From positions 1,240,001 through 1,304,000 of the forward strand of contig CP079103.1 in the NCBI GenBank assembly GCA_019285755.1: DNA of 64,000 nucleotides. The letters run 5' to 3'. Origin of the DNA: Chitinophaga sp. E66. GTDB lineage: Bacteria; Bacteroidota; Bacteroidia; Chitinophagales; Chitinophagaceae. Numbering within the stretch: position 1 is the stretch's first letter; each line of letters begins with the position of its first letter. The translations under genes and the position numbers were made by a program. Positions 41,300-51,810 of the stretch are shown here, in pieces. The notes beneath the pieces are model-generated. The model searched no databases. It saw nothing but the letters and a program-made list of their open reading frames with translations, and had not been told where the DNA came from.

Positions 41300-41389
41300 A
41301 AAATATCTGACACAGTTTAATTTACATACGGGAAATCTGATTTGAATCGATTTTGTTTCCCATCTAACTTTCATCTTACATTTATATGC

Positions 41390-42561
41390 CTATTTTAGGT
41401 TTAATTCAATTGTTTCAGCAAGATTACTTCCTAAGTCTCCGCCGAAATTTTTCACACTTGCCATGCCACTTGTAAACGCAATTAGTTTTCCTTCTCCATC
41501 TAGCAGTATGTAACTCGGAATAGCTGAAATGCCAAATATTTCATCTAAGGATTTAGATTTGTCTTGAATGAAATGTTGCCATTCTGTTTTATCTTCTTTT
41601 ATTGCATTTTTCCAGGAGGTTTTGTTTTTGTCACTTGAAATGCCAATTATAATTAGTCCTTTGGTTTTGTATTTTTCGTAAGTTAGCTTTAGTTCAGGTA
41701 TTGCGGCTCGGCAGGGTGAACACCAAGATGCCCAGCAGTCAATAAGAGTTAGCTTATTATTTTTATAATTTCTAAGATTGGTATTTCTTTACCATTTACA
41801 TCTACTACTGAGAAATTAGGTATTACATTTCCTGCTTTTACTTGTTTTCTGTTTACAAGATTATTGATATCTGATTTTAATTCAATTCCGTAGTATGAGT
41901 TTTTTGTACTGTCATGCAGAATGTCATATAGTTCTTTGCATTTGTCATATGTTGAAAGATCAGCAAATGTCATCGATATAATGTAAGGTGCAAGAAGTGA
42001 GTTTGGGTTTTTTTAATCCAATTCTCAAGTCTATTTTTTCTTTGATTTGTCCAGTCGGTAAGTTCACTATACTTCAGTTCGTATTTGTCTTGATAGGCCT
42101 TTCTTGCCGTACTATCCTCATTGATATTATTTGGAATCGGTATTTTCCTAGATCCTCTTGAATGGATACTGATTTCTTGTTCCATTCTTCATCTTCTCTA
42201 AGTAGCTGTCTATAATCTGCATGCGGCGGAGATCCAATTACGTCTAAATTTATTTTATTTATATCCCCAATAACTTTCATCGGCTGGTTAATTACAAAGA
42301 AGGCAGGCGTTCTTCTTTTCTCAAACTAGTGTCAAAAGATAAGAATAGAAATTGTCCGTTTAACGGAAGCGTTCCGGTAAAGGTTAATGTATCATTCCGC
42401 GAAATGGTATATTGTATAGTGTCGTTTTTTTGTGTTGTTAAATAGACCTTTGAATTGTTAGGAAGTCCTTTCATGTAACAATTAATAAGGTATTTTCCGG
42501 TTTGAGAGAATAAAATATTAGGTAGTAAATTTAGTAATACGTAAATAGAAAATATTTTCAT
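41390..42561 (-). CDS. TlpA-like thioredoxin-fold protein with DUF4369-type N-terminal domain
   Basis: About 390 residues over shifts near 42300, 42140, 41990 and 41760. Signal peptide MKIFSIYVLLNLLPNILFSQ; then a beta domain ('YMKGLPNNSKVYLTTQKNDT', 'TLTFTGTLPLNGQFLFL') typical of DUF4369; a helical linker ('TARKAYQDKYELKYSELTDW'); and the AhpC/TSA-Redoxin domain with 'LIDCWASWCSPCRAAIPELK' (WCSPC active site) and 'GISAIPSYILLDGEGKLIAF' with the cis-Pro. It ends NLAETIELNLK. It should be a periplasmic disulfide reductase or isomerase. It lies 6 bases after the next thioredoxin-like gene, in one operon divergent from a SusC/SusD pair. Confidence 0.82.
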
Positions 42562-42567
42562 TTTGAA

Positions 42568-44116
42568 TTATTTAATTGAGACAACATTTTTGGTTTTTAC
42601 TTCAAAGTCTATTTTTATCCCATATTGGCTAAAGGTTTTTTCATTTTACTTATGTATGCCTCATCTCCAAGTATTGAAGGATAAAACTTATCTAACTCGA
42701 TGTTTATACGAAAATTATCTGGAATGGATTCGGTTGTTTCAAAGAAGTATGCGTTTCCAGTCAACTGCTGTATTTCAGCAATTACTTGTTTTAGATCAAC
42801 GTTGTAAAAGCTTATTGTACGAATTTTGTTTGAAATTTCGTAGTACTCATTTTCTATAGGTAGTTTGGATCTGTACTTATTAATCTCATTTTGGTTTTGA
42901 ATACTGAATATGAGATACTTTATTTGCTGTGTTGTTATTTCCGGCTTTATTTTAAGTAGGGACTCAAGATCTGATCTTAACTGCGATTTTAAATTTTTTA
43001 AACTATAGTTAGGTATTATGGCTTCATATGTAATGTTATTGTCCGCTGAATACCGTGTGTAATTGGTAGTGTCTTTAATATATTCATAGCTATTTTCACC
43101 CAAATGATGAATGTAATTTTTATATCAGATTTCTTGAATAGGCTATCATAAGCCATAACTATTAATGTTGTCGGATCATATTGAAGATATACTTGCCCAA
43201 TTATTTTATTGGAATTGTCAAGTATATTCTTAATCTGTCCATTCCGAAATATTGGCATATTGGAGAGGAAAGTCGAGTAGTAAGGAGATATACCTTTCTT
43301 CATAATGCTGCCGATAGTTGAATATTTAACCGAAATGGACATGGGCTGTATTGCATTTTCTTTTTCAGAAATATTGTTAAAGTAAATGATGTTATTTTTG
43401 AAGGACTCATCTTCAACTGTCAGAATTGTACTTTGAGGTATTTCAAATAAGCCTTTTGGATAAAACGATAGCGAATTGAATTCATTTGAATAACCTGTAA
43501 TAATTTTATTTTGCAGGTAGTTAGCTATTTTGGTTGAGTCTGTTTGGTCATCACTGCTCATGTTCAAGACTTTGCCGTTTCCATCAATCCATACATGATA
43601 TGGCTGACCATTATGTGGAAACATCTTCTTAGATAGTATGGAATCTGAAAATATCATAGGTAGCGTATTGCTGATCAGGTTCTGTGATGTTACCATAAGT
43701 TTACTTAGTTCCTGTTTTGTATTATACGTTACGAGAATGATTTGAATTTGATCGTTGAACAGCTTTTGAAGTTCTTGCATTTTCGGCATAGCAGAGATGC
43801 AGGCAGAACAGTATTTACTCCAGAAATCAAGTATTATTAGTTTTTTATTACCAAAGTCAGATAAGTTTAGATTCTGTTTTGGGTAGTTCTTTATTTCTGA
43901 CGTGGATATCGTTTCTAATGATAGCTTGTCGCCAATCTTAAGCGACTTATGGGACGTCAACGAGTTTGAAATGGTTGATTGTTGGGCAATAATTGTTGGA
44001 GATTGAGCGAAAAGGTTACCTCCGAATAATTGCATCATTATCATTGATGATGTAATCATTGCCAATCTTTTGCAGGTTTTACAAAATAGGAAGTCCGATT
44101 TAAATCTATAAATCAT
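42568..44116 (-). CDS. Thioredoxin-fold protein with extra C-terminal domain
   Basis: About 516 residues. N-terminus MIYRFKSDFLFCKTCKRLAM then a membrane or signal segment (ITSSMIMMQLFGGNLFAQ). The redoxin domain has 'LIILDFWSKYCSACISAMPKMQELQKLF' (CSAC active site) and 'NGQPYHVWIDGNGKVL'. The C-terminal half is unlike classic TlpA: 'FYNVDLKQVIAEIQQLTGNAYFFETTESIPDNFRINIELDKFY' resembles an STN-type or DUF3738-like fold. Shifts lie near 43110 and 42640; the latter, in an A run, lets the protein end QYGIKIDFEVKTKNVVSIK. The pair of thioredoxin genes next to STN-SusC/SusD is a known Bacteroidota arrangement of unclear purpose. Confidence 0.8.
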
Positions 44117-44375
44117 TTTGAATTCTGTTTTTAGAATTTTGATAGTGTGATTTATGTTAAGATGATATTTTAATTGAAAGGGGGTAATTATTGACTTAAC
44201 TCTAACTTTATTTAATTAACAAATTACTAACCTTAATCTCTAGATATTAATTGGAAATTCCCGATATGATTCGAATTCTTTATGTTAAAGAATATAATTC
44301 GGAATATATTTTTTCTCTGATTTTAATGTATTTACACAGGAATATATCTACTATCACCTGTTGAAACCGTTAGCT
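44117..44375. promoter_or_regulatory. Divergent promoter region of thioredoxin and SusC/SusD operons
   Basis: Very AT-rich, 259 bases, no gene. Holds two small palindromes, ATTCGAAT (44269-44276) and ATTCGGAAT (44297-44305), between the two operons. No convincing -33/-7 pair was found. Confidence 0.5.
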
Positions 44376-47300
44376 ATGAAGTCTTTTTATCCGTGTTTAT
44401 TATGGCGATTATTTTGGATTATTGTTTTAAATATTGTATGGTCGGAAAGGTCTGTTTTTGCAGCCACTCGGGATACTCCCAAGGTGACTTTGGAGTTTAA
44501 ATCAGTTCCAATTAGCAAAGTTTTAAAAGAAATAGAAAGTCAAACGGGATATACCTTTTTTTTTATTCATTAGCAACTTTAGATTCCGGGAGAGAGGTGC
44601 AGATTAAAGTGAATAATGTGAACCTTGACATTGCGCTACGGATATTATTTAAAGAGTTGAATATTTACTTTGTATTGAAGGAGAAAAGTATCATTCTAAG
44701 TCGAGGTGTGAAAGAGCAACGGGAAGGCAGTATTTTGTGGCTTGATTCTATCCCCACAGAATTAATTACTGTAAGAGGACGGGTGGTTAATTCAAGCAAT
44801 GTTCCGATGCCTGGAGTAACGGTGTTTTCAAAGCAAATAAGAATATCTACTGTAACAGATAATTTAGGAAATTTTATTCTGGTGAATATTTCCTCTCGTG
44901 CGACTATTAGTTTTAGTTATGTAGGATATGAAACTATCAGTAAGCGTGCTACATCTGATTTTAGTGAAGTAATAATGTCGCCAAAGGTTACTGAGTTAAA
45001 GAATGTTGAAATTGTTTCTACTGGTTATCAGGAGCTAGTGAGGGAGAAAGTCACAGGTAGTGTAGTAAAGATAGGCAATGAATTGTTTAATAGGCAAGTT
45101 GGGAGCAATGTGTTGGATCGTATTTTTAATGTTACGAGTGGATTGTTAACGGATCCTTTGTCTAACGGGAGCAAGAAAAGTTTTTTTATAAGGGGGTGAG
45201 TTCAATAAAGGGCAGTAATGAGCCATTGATTGTTGTAGATAATTTTCCATATGAAGGTGACGTTAATAGCATTAATCCGAATGATGTTGAATCAATTTCG
45301 GTCTTAAAAGATGCTGCAGCGGCCGCGATTTGGGGGCTAGAGCTGGAAATGGTGTTGTGGTTATTACAACAAAAAAGGTAAGTATAATAGTGGCGTTCAT
45401 CTCGAATTCTCTTCAAATTTCACAGTAGGAGAGAAGCCAAATATTTACTATGTCCCTAAATTGGATGGAGTAGGAATGTTAGAATTCGAAAAGTTGCAGT
45501 TTTCTAAGGGGATATATAATGCATATGATGACATTTACCCTGCGTATGGGGTATTTCCTGAATTGCCTAGTGGTATAGAGGTGTTGTTAGCAGCTAGAAG
45601 AAGGGGAGTTCCGGATCCTTTAAACGATAAAGAGACTAAGTTAAAATTAGATCAAATTTCTCAAAACGATGTTAGGAATGATATAAATAGAGAAATGATG
45701 CGGCGAAGTTTTTTGCAGCAATATGCCTTGAATGTTTCAGGTGGGAGTGGAAACTATAACTATTATGGATCGGCAGGTTATGATCGTGAGTTGCCAACTG
45801 GAATTAGATCTGTTGACGACAGATTTACAGTTAGCTTTGGGAATAACTATAAAATACTCAAGAAGGTTGAGTTAGGTGCTCAGTTAGTGCATTCAAGAAG
45901 AACTGGCGTAACTCGGGGAATTAGTTATAACGACTTACTTAATCCCAGTGCAAAAGTTTCGCCTTATGCAAGGTTAATAGATGATGAAGGGACGTACTTG
46001 CCGATAACTAAAGGTTATCGGATGCCATATATAGATACAGCTGCAGTTTCGGAGGCAGGAGATTGGTATTTTCGACCTTTGCAAGAATTCGAGCATCAGA
46101 ATGTACGAAGTAATACAAATGAAACAAGGATCAATCTTGCATTAAAATATTCAGTCGCTTCTTGGTTAAAGTTTGATTTGCAGTATCAGAATGAGTTGAA
46201 TTATAGAAATATTGTGAATACTTATGACGCGTCGAGCTATGTAGTTCGAGATGGAATAAATAAATCAATGTATTATGATCAAAATGGTATTTTGGTTTAT
46301 CCATGGCCGATGGGAGATTTGTTGGACAAGTATAATGAAATTGAAAAGGCATGGAATATTAGGGGCAGTGTTGGAATTGATAAACAATGGAAAAATTCAC
46401 GAGTAAGTGGAATATTGGGAGTTGAAAGAAGGGAAGCTAGTTTAGAGGGTAGTTCGGACATGATTTATGGGTTTGATCCAAACACGTACATATCTCAGCA
46501 AGTTGATCCTACCAAAGTTATAGTAACCCGACCAGATAGAGGAAGTCTTATGTTGGGGCAGGTTGCCAATCCTGTTGGTCGTTTGAACAGGTTTGGGAGT
46601 ATGTTTACTAATTTTGCATATAGCTGGAATGACAGATATGTATTAACTGTTGGAGGGCGGATTGATCAGTCGAATAATTTCGGGATAAAGTCAAATTTAA
46701 GGCAAGTTCCATTATGGAGCGTTGGCGGGAGATGGCAAATAAATGAAGAGAAGTGGTTTAGTTTAGATTGGTTAGATATCTTGGCTTTGAAATTAAGCTA
46801 TGGTTATACGGGTAATACAATTACAAATGCTACTAGCTCAGCCACCTTTAAGTATGAAGATACCGAATATTATTTGCCACCTAGATTAAATTTTAGATAC
46901 GGGAGTATCCTTTCACCTAGTAATCCGGGTTTGCGATGGGAGCGAGTAAAAATAGTGAATTTTGGTGGAGAGGTTTCTATGTTTAATGGAAAGTTAAATT
47001 CAACAATTGAATACTATTTAAAAAGAGGTTTGGATTTGGTAGGTCAAATAAAGAGCGATCCGACAACCGGATTCGGTTCATTTGTTGGGAATAATGCAAG
47101 TATGAAGTCATCTGGACTCGATTTGACCATTAATACAAATTTGAATATTACAAAAGATTTAAGTTGGAAGAGTTCGCTTTTATTCAGTTTTAATAAGAAT
47201 AAAATACTAGACTATTATTTGCCTAGGCCCGCTTCCGGCGAATATTTGGCAATGGGTTGGGTTGCAATTAACCCTGGGGATCCAATAAATCCGGTGTATA

Positions 47301-47915
47301 GTTTTAGATCTGCGGGCCTTGATGGAAATTCAGGAGATCCTTTAGTAATTCTTGGGGACACTATATCTAATTATTCTAATATTTCAGACGCTAAAATTTC
47401 AGATTTGAAGTACCATGGATCCGTATCTCCTCGTTATTTTGGATCATTTCTTAATGAGTTTAGGTTGGGTAATCTGGCTTTATCCTGCCTTATTACATAT
47501 CGTTGGGGACATTTTTTAGGGCTTCTTCAATTGACTATAGTCAGTTGCTAAGTTTTGCCTGGAATTCGCATTCGGATTATAATAAGAGGTGGAAGAGTAA
47601 AGGAGATGAAGTTAATACAATTGTGCCTTCTCAACCTGAATACCTAACTCACAACGTGATGCTGCATACTTAAGGTCTGATAAGCTGGTGCAGCCTGCTG
47701 ATCATATTCGATTACAGGATATTAGACTGAGTTACTTTATAGATCAAAAATGGCTAAGTGGTCTACGTCTAAAATCACTATCTGTTTATCTGTATGCAAG
47801 CAATATTGGATTGGTTTGGAAAAAGAATAGGTTAGGAATTGATCCTGAAGCTTACGAATTCGGTAGCATTCCAGCTGCTAGAAGTTACTCAATTGGATTT
47901 AAACTTGGATTATAA
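44376..47915 (+). CDS. SusC/RagA-like TonB-linked transporter with STN domain
   Basis: About 1180 residues. The ATG at 44376 ([14 protein letters not shown]) starts a signal peptide. The STN domain spans about residues 35-115 ('[27 protein letters not shown]', '[30 protein letters not shown]'), followed by a carboxypeptidase-like domain ('[19 protein letters not shown]', '[11 protein letters not shown]') and the plug ('[39 protein letters not shown]', then [12 protein letters not shown]). The barrel ends '[11 protein letters not shown]'. Shifts lie near 44570, 45195, 45340, 45380, 47510 and 47670. The STN domain usually couples to a FecR anti-sigma, but none is encoded nearby. The gene is AT-rich and is followed by its SusD. 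Confidence 0.88.
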
Positions 47916-47925
47916 TCATCACGGT

Positions 47926-49310
47926 ATGAAATCAATGACGTTTTTATTGCCATTTTAGTTATGGTTTTGGGAGTGGTGAGTTGTTCCAAAGATTGGTTTG
48001 ATGTTAAAACAGACAAACAACTTTCTATTCCAACAACTTTGAAAGATTTGCAGGCGTTGATGGACAATAGCTTTGAATTGAATAATAATTGTCCGTTTAT
48101 GGGCGAGAATGCCTCAGATTTGCATTATTTTAGTATTGATGCGATATCAGCCATGAGTGGTTTTACATTAAATAGTTATATTTGGGCAAAGCAGCAGCCT
48201 AATTTAAAAGTGCCAGATTGGATGTCTGAACTTAATCCGGGTGGAGGTAGTTATCGAAAGGTGTATTATACAAATATTGTCCTGAAAGGCCTGGAAAAGC
48301 TTTCGAACGACGACGACCAAGAGTTGAGTAATGTAAAGGGACAGGCGCTTTTTTTTCGAGGCAAGGCATTTTATGAGTTGGCTCAAATATTCGTTCCTGT
48401 ATATTCTACTTCCGACGGAGACACAAATTTGGGAATTCCTTTAAGACTCGATCCAGATATTAATATTTCAAGCAAGAGAAGTACGATAAAACAAACTTAT
48501 GAACAAGTAATTTCTGATTTGACAGAAGCCGTTAATTTACTTCGGTACGCAAATGTATAGAACTCGGCCTAACAAAGCAGCAGCATTTGCAATGTTGTCG
48601 CGTGTATACTTGGGTATGGAGAACTATAATTTGGCTTTGGAAAATGCTTCTAAAGCTTTAAGTCTGTATAACAAACTTATTGATTATAATGAATTGGAGC
48701 TAAATAATCCAGATAACCCATTCATTGGTTATAATGATGAAACAATATTCTATGGCAACCTTTTTAGCACTTCATTTCCATTTAATTATTTTAGCACTTT
48801 AATTAAGAACGAATTTTACAATTCCTATTTGGAAAGTGATCTTCGTAAAACTGCTTACTATAACTATGATGCAGATGCTCAAACAGTGATTTTCAAAGGT
48901 ACCTATGCCGGGCAGGGATTTCAATCTTTTTTAATGGTTTGGCTACAGACGAGTTGTTTTTGACGCGGGCGGAATGCTATGCGAGGCAGTCCAAGGTGAT
49001 AGAAGCTATGAAGGATTTGAATCATTTGCTTAAGCATAGATATAAGGCACCATTTAAGGATATTGTTGCTGTAAATTCAGAGGAAGCACTTCAAATTATT
49101 TTGAACGAAAGAAAGAAGGAGTTAGTATTACGGGGCGTGCGATGGAGTGATTTAAGAAGATTGAACCGTGATCCGCGCTTCGCACAAACATTTACCCGTA
49201 CTGTAAATGGTAAAACCTATATTCTCGAACCGAATAGTTATAAGTATACTTTTCCAATACCAGACGACGTAGTTCAGATGTCCGGAATGCAACAAAACCC
49301 CGGCTGGTAA
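47926..49310 (+). CDS. SusD/RagB-like outer-membrane lipoprotein, AT-rich island
   Basis: About 460 residues over shifts near 47950, 48545 and 48935. Lipoprotein start MKSMT...[14 protein letters not shown]; then '[30 protein letters not shown]', '[47 protein letters not shown]', '[33 protein letters not shown]', and the end '[32 protein letters not shown]', '[25 protein letters not shown]', '[21 protein letters not shown]'. The TPR-like helices and the closing motif are those of the SusD family. It follows SusC by about 10 bases and partners it. Confidence 0.88.
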
Positions 49311-49860
49311 GCCCCACAACCAAACAGATGTCCATTTTAGATAAATTCACCGGGCCCTCCGCCCTTCAAACCGGCGGAGGTACCTTTTTAAATCTCGGTC
49401 TAATAGTGCGATGTTGGCACTATAGATGTAGAAGATGGCCCCCGTTTTCGTGCGGGGCCAAATTTTTTAAAATATTTCTGAAATTCTTTCACCCTCTAAC
49501 ACCTTTTGGCCGTCTTATGTACGTAGTCTCCGATAAATCAGCCGTAAAAGGCGGGTTTATGACAAAAATCCCAGGCGCATAGCCTCGTTCGTTTGGTCCC
49601 AGTTTTCAAAAAGGCCTTCGCCATCCATCTGGTGAAGGCCACTTTTAAAAACACTAAAGTCATTTAGTCCATAACCAAGTGTTAAAAACCCAATGCAGCT
49701 TAAGACTTGGTGTGCATTCATCCTCCACCACGCCTCCGTTGATCTCCAACGGAGGCATCTTCGGTGGGGAACAAATACCGTAACTCCCCAATCCCATTAG
49801 CACTCCTCCCTAAAAGAAAATTCCTTATCTTCCGGGTACGCTTTTCGACCATCTGAAATC
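49311..49860. other. Intergenic region with four hairpins
   Basis: No gene I can support. Four separate stem-loops: CCTCCGCC/GGCGGAGG (49356-49380, then TACCTTTTT); GGCCCC/GGGGCC (49437-49459, then AAATTTTTT); GGCCTTC/GAAGGCC (49613-49640); and a perfect 10-base GCCTCCGTTG/CAACGGAGGC (49732-49756). The first is a likely terminator of the SusD gene. The change from AT-rich to GC-rich DNA falls here. Confidence 0.65.
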
Positions 49861-51810
49861 ATGCCCGAAGAAAACAACAATAACAACATCCACACTACAC
49901 CCACAGCAAGCATGCTGGAGAAGCAAATAATCGATAGCCTCCCCGCAGCCGTATACATCACAGATAAAAATGGCTACATCCTCCACTATAACACCGCCGC
50001 CGCCAAACTATGGGGCCGCGAACCCGTAATAGGTAAAGAACGATACACCGGCGCCTGGAAAACATTCCGGACAGACGGACAAACACCCCTGCCACCCGAA
50101 TACGGCCCCATGGCCATCGCCCTCCAGTCCGGCAGGCCAGTGGAAGGAGAGGAGATCATCATAGAACGGCCAGACGGATCCCGGTCTTACATCCGGCCCA
50201 ACCCCTGCCCGCTCTTCAATGAAGAAGGTGAACTGTCTGGCGCCATCAACACCCTGACAGACCATACCATCCAGCACCTGCAGAACGAAGGGCTCACCCA
50301 CCTGGCCGCCATCGTGGAATCCTCAGACGATGCCATCATCTCCAAAACACTCGAAGGCATCATCACCTCCTGGAACAAATCCGCCGAACGCATCTTCGGA
50401 TACCAATCCAAAGAAATCGTAGGCCAGCATATCTCCACCCTCATCCCGGCAGACCGCCAGGACGAAGAGCCCGCCATCCTCCGCCAGCTCGCCGCTGGCA
50501 AACGGGTGGATCATTTTGAGACGGAACGTGTCACGAAGGACGGGCGTATCATCAATATCTCCTCACCATTTCCCCATCCGCGACAGCAGCGGCGTCATCA
50601 TCGGCGCCTCCAAGATCGCCCGGGATATCACCTCCCAGAAACGCGGAGAGCTCCTCCTACGCCTCGGAGAAGAACGCTTCCGCATGGCGGTGGCCGCCAC
50701 CCGCCTCGGCGTATGGGAAGTGGATATGCGGACCGGCGTGGTAACCTGCTCAGACGAATGCCGCGACATCCTGGGCCTCGAAGTAGGCACCATCCCCAAC
50801 CTCGAAACCCTCGAAGCCCTCCTGCACCCCGTCGGCAACACCCGTGCCCTCCTGCAACTAAAAGCCCTGGTGGAAGAAAGCACCACCGGCGAATACGACG
50901 GCATCCACCGCATCGTACGCCCGGCCGACCAGGAACACCGCTGGGTACGCGTGCGCGGGTCTTACTTCTATGGGCGCGATGGCCGGCCAGACCGCCTGCT
51001 GGGCACCCTGCTGGACATTACCCCAAGGAAGCGGAGCTCCTCCTGGAACGCACCGTGCAGCAACGAACTGTAGAGCTCATCAAATCCAACGAACGGCTGG
51101 GCAAATCCAACCGCGACCTGGAAGAGTTCGCCTACATCGCCTCGCACGACCTCCAGGAACCCCTCCGCAAGATCCAGACCTTCATCGATATGATCCGCGA
51201 GAACCCGGGCGACCGCCACGCGTTCGATAAGTATTTTGCCAAGATCTCCGACTCCGCCCGCCGCATGTCCACCCTCATCCGCGATGTGCTCAATTACTCC
51301 CGCCTCACCAATACGGAAGGCGCTCCCACGGAAACGAACCTCAACGAAGTCCTGAACGAAGTGCTGTCGGATCTTGAAGGGGCGGTAGCGGAAAAGCAGG
51401 CGGAAGTCATCTGCGGCCCCCTGCCCACCATCGTGGCCGAAGCGGCGCAGTTGCGGCAGTTGTTCGCGAACTTGTTAGGGAATGCGCTGAAGTTCACGAA
51501 AGAAACTCCGCAGATCAGGATATATGGCCGCATGCTGGCGCCGGAAGAGGCCGCGCTGCGGTTCAGCCTCCCGGAAAACCGGGCCTATGTGCAGATCAGC
51601 GTGGAAGATAACGGCATCGGTATCGAAGAGCAGTATATAGACAAGATCTTCGCCATCTTCAAACGGCTGCACACCCGGCAGCAATACCCCGGCACGGGCA
51701 TCGGCCTGGCCATCTGCAAGAAGATCGTGGAAAACCACCACGGGCATATCTACGCCCGCCGCAGGGCGGAAGGGGGCACGGCCATGGAAGTGATTCTCCC
51801 CATCGTTTAA
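49861..51810 (+). CDS. Multi-PAS sensor histidine kinase
   Basis: About 650 residues. PAS 1 (about residues 18-130): 'QIIDSLPAAVYITDKNGYILHYNTAAAKLWGREP'. PAS 2 (145-265): 'IVESSDDAIISKTLEGIITSWNKSAERIFGYQSKEIVG'. PAS 3 (275-395) is read only in another frame, between shifts near 50572 and 51028: 'RFRMAVAATRLGVWEVDMRTGVVTCSDECRDILGL' and 'GTLLDITPRK'. The kinase part has the H-box 'EEFAYIASHDLQEPLRKIQTFIDMI', the N-box 'LRQLFANLLGNALKFT', G1 'VEDNGIGIEEQYIDKIFAIFKRL', and G2 'GTGIGLAICKKIVENHHG'. The two shifts cancel, so the long frame stays open but its middle is nonsense. No membrane helix, so it is probably cytoplasmic. No response regulator adjoins. Confidence 0.9.
   Translation: MPEENNNNNIHTTPTASMLEKQIIDSLPAAVYITDKNGYILHYNTAAAKLWGREPVIGKERYTGAWKTFRTDGQTPLPPEYGPMAIALQSGRPVEGEEIIIERPDGSRSYIRPNPCPLFNEEGELSGAINTLTDHTIQHLQNEGLTHLAAIVESSDDAIISKTLEGIITSWNKSAERIFGYQSKEIVGQHISTLIPADRQDEEPAILRQLAAGKRVDHFETERVTKDGRIINISSPFPHPRQQRRHHRRLQDRPGYHLPETRRAPPTPRRRTLPHGGGRHPPRRMGSGYADRRGNLLRRMPRHPGPRSRHHPQPRNPRSPPAPRRQHPCPPATKSPGGRKHHRRIRRHPPHRTPGRPGTPLGTRARVLLLWARWPARPPAGHPAGHYPKEAELLLERTVQQRTVELIKSNERLGKSNRDLEEFAYIASHDLQEPLRKIQTFIDMIRENPGDRHAFDKYFAKISDSARRMSTLIRDVLNYSRLTNTEGAPTETNLNEVLNEVLSDLEGAVAEKQAEVICGPLPTIVAEAAQLRQLFANLLGNALKFTKETPQIRIYGRMLAPEEAALRFSLPENRAYVQISVEDNGIGIEEQYIDKIFAIFKRLHTRQQYPGTGIGLAICKKIVENHHGHIYARRRAEGGTAMEVILPIV

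Noticed and set aside
49328..49582. 84-codon frame after the SusD gene
   Set aside because: Runs through two strong hairpins and has no homology-like features.
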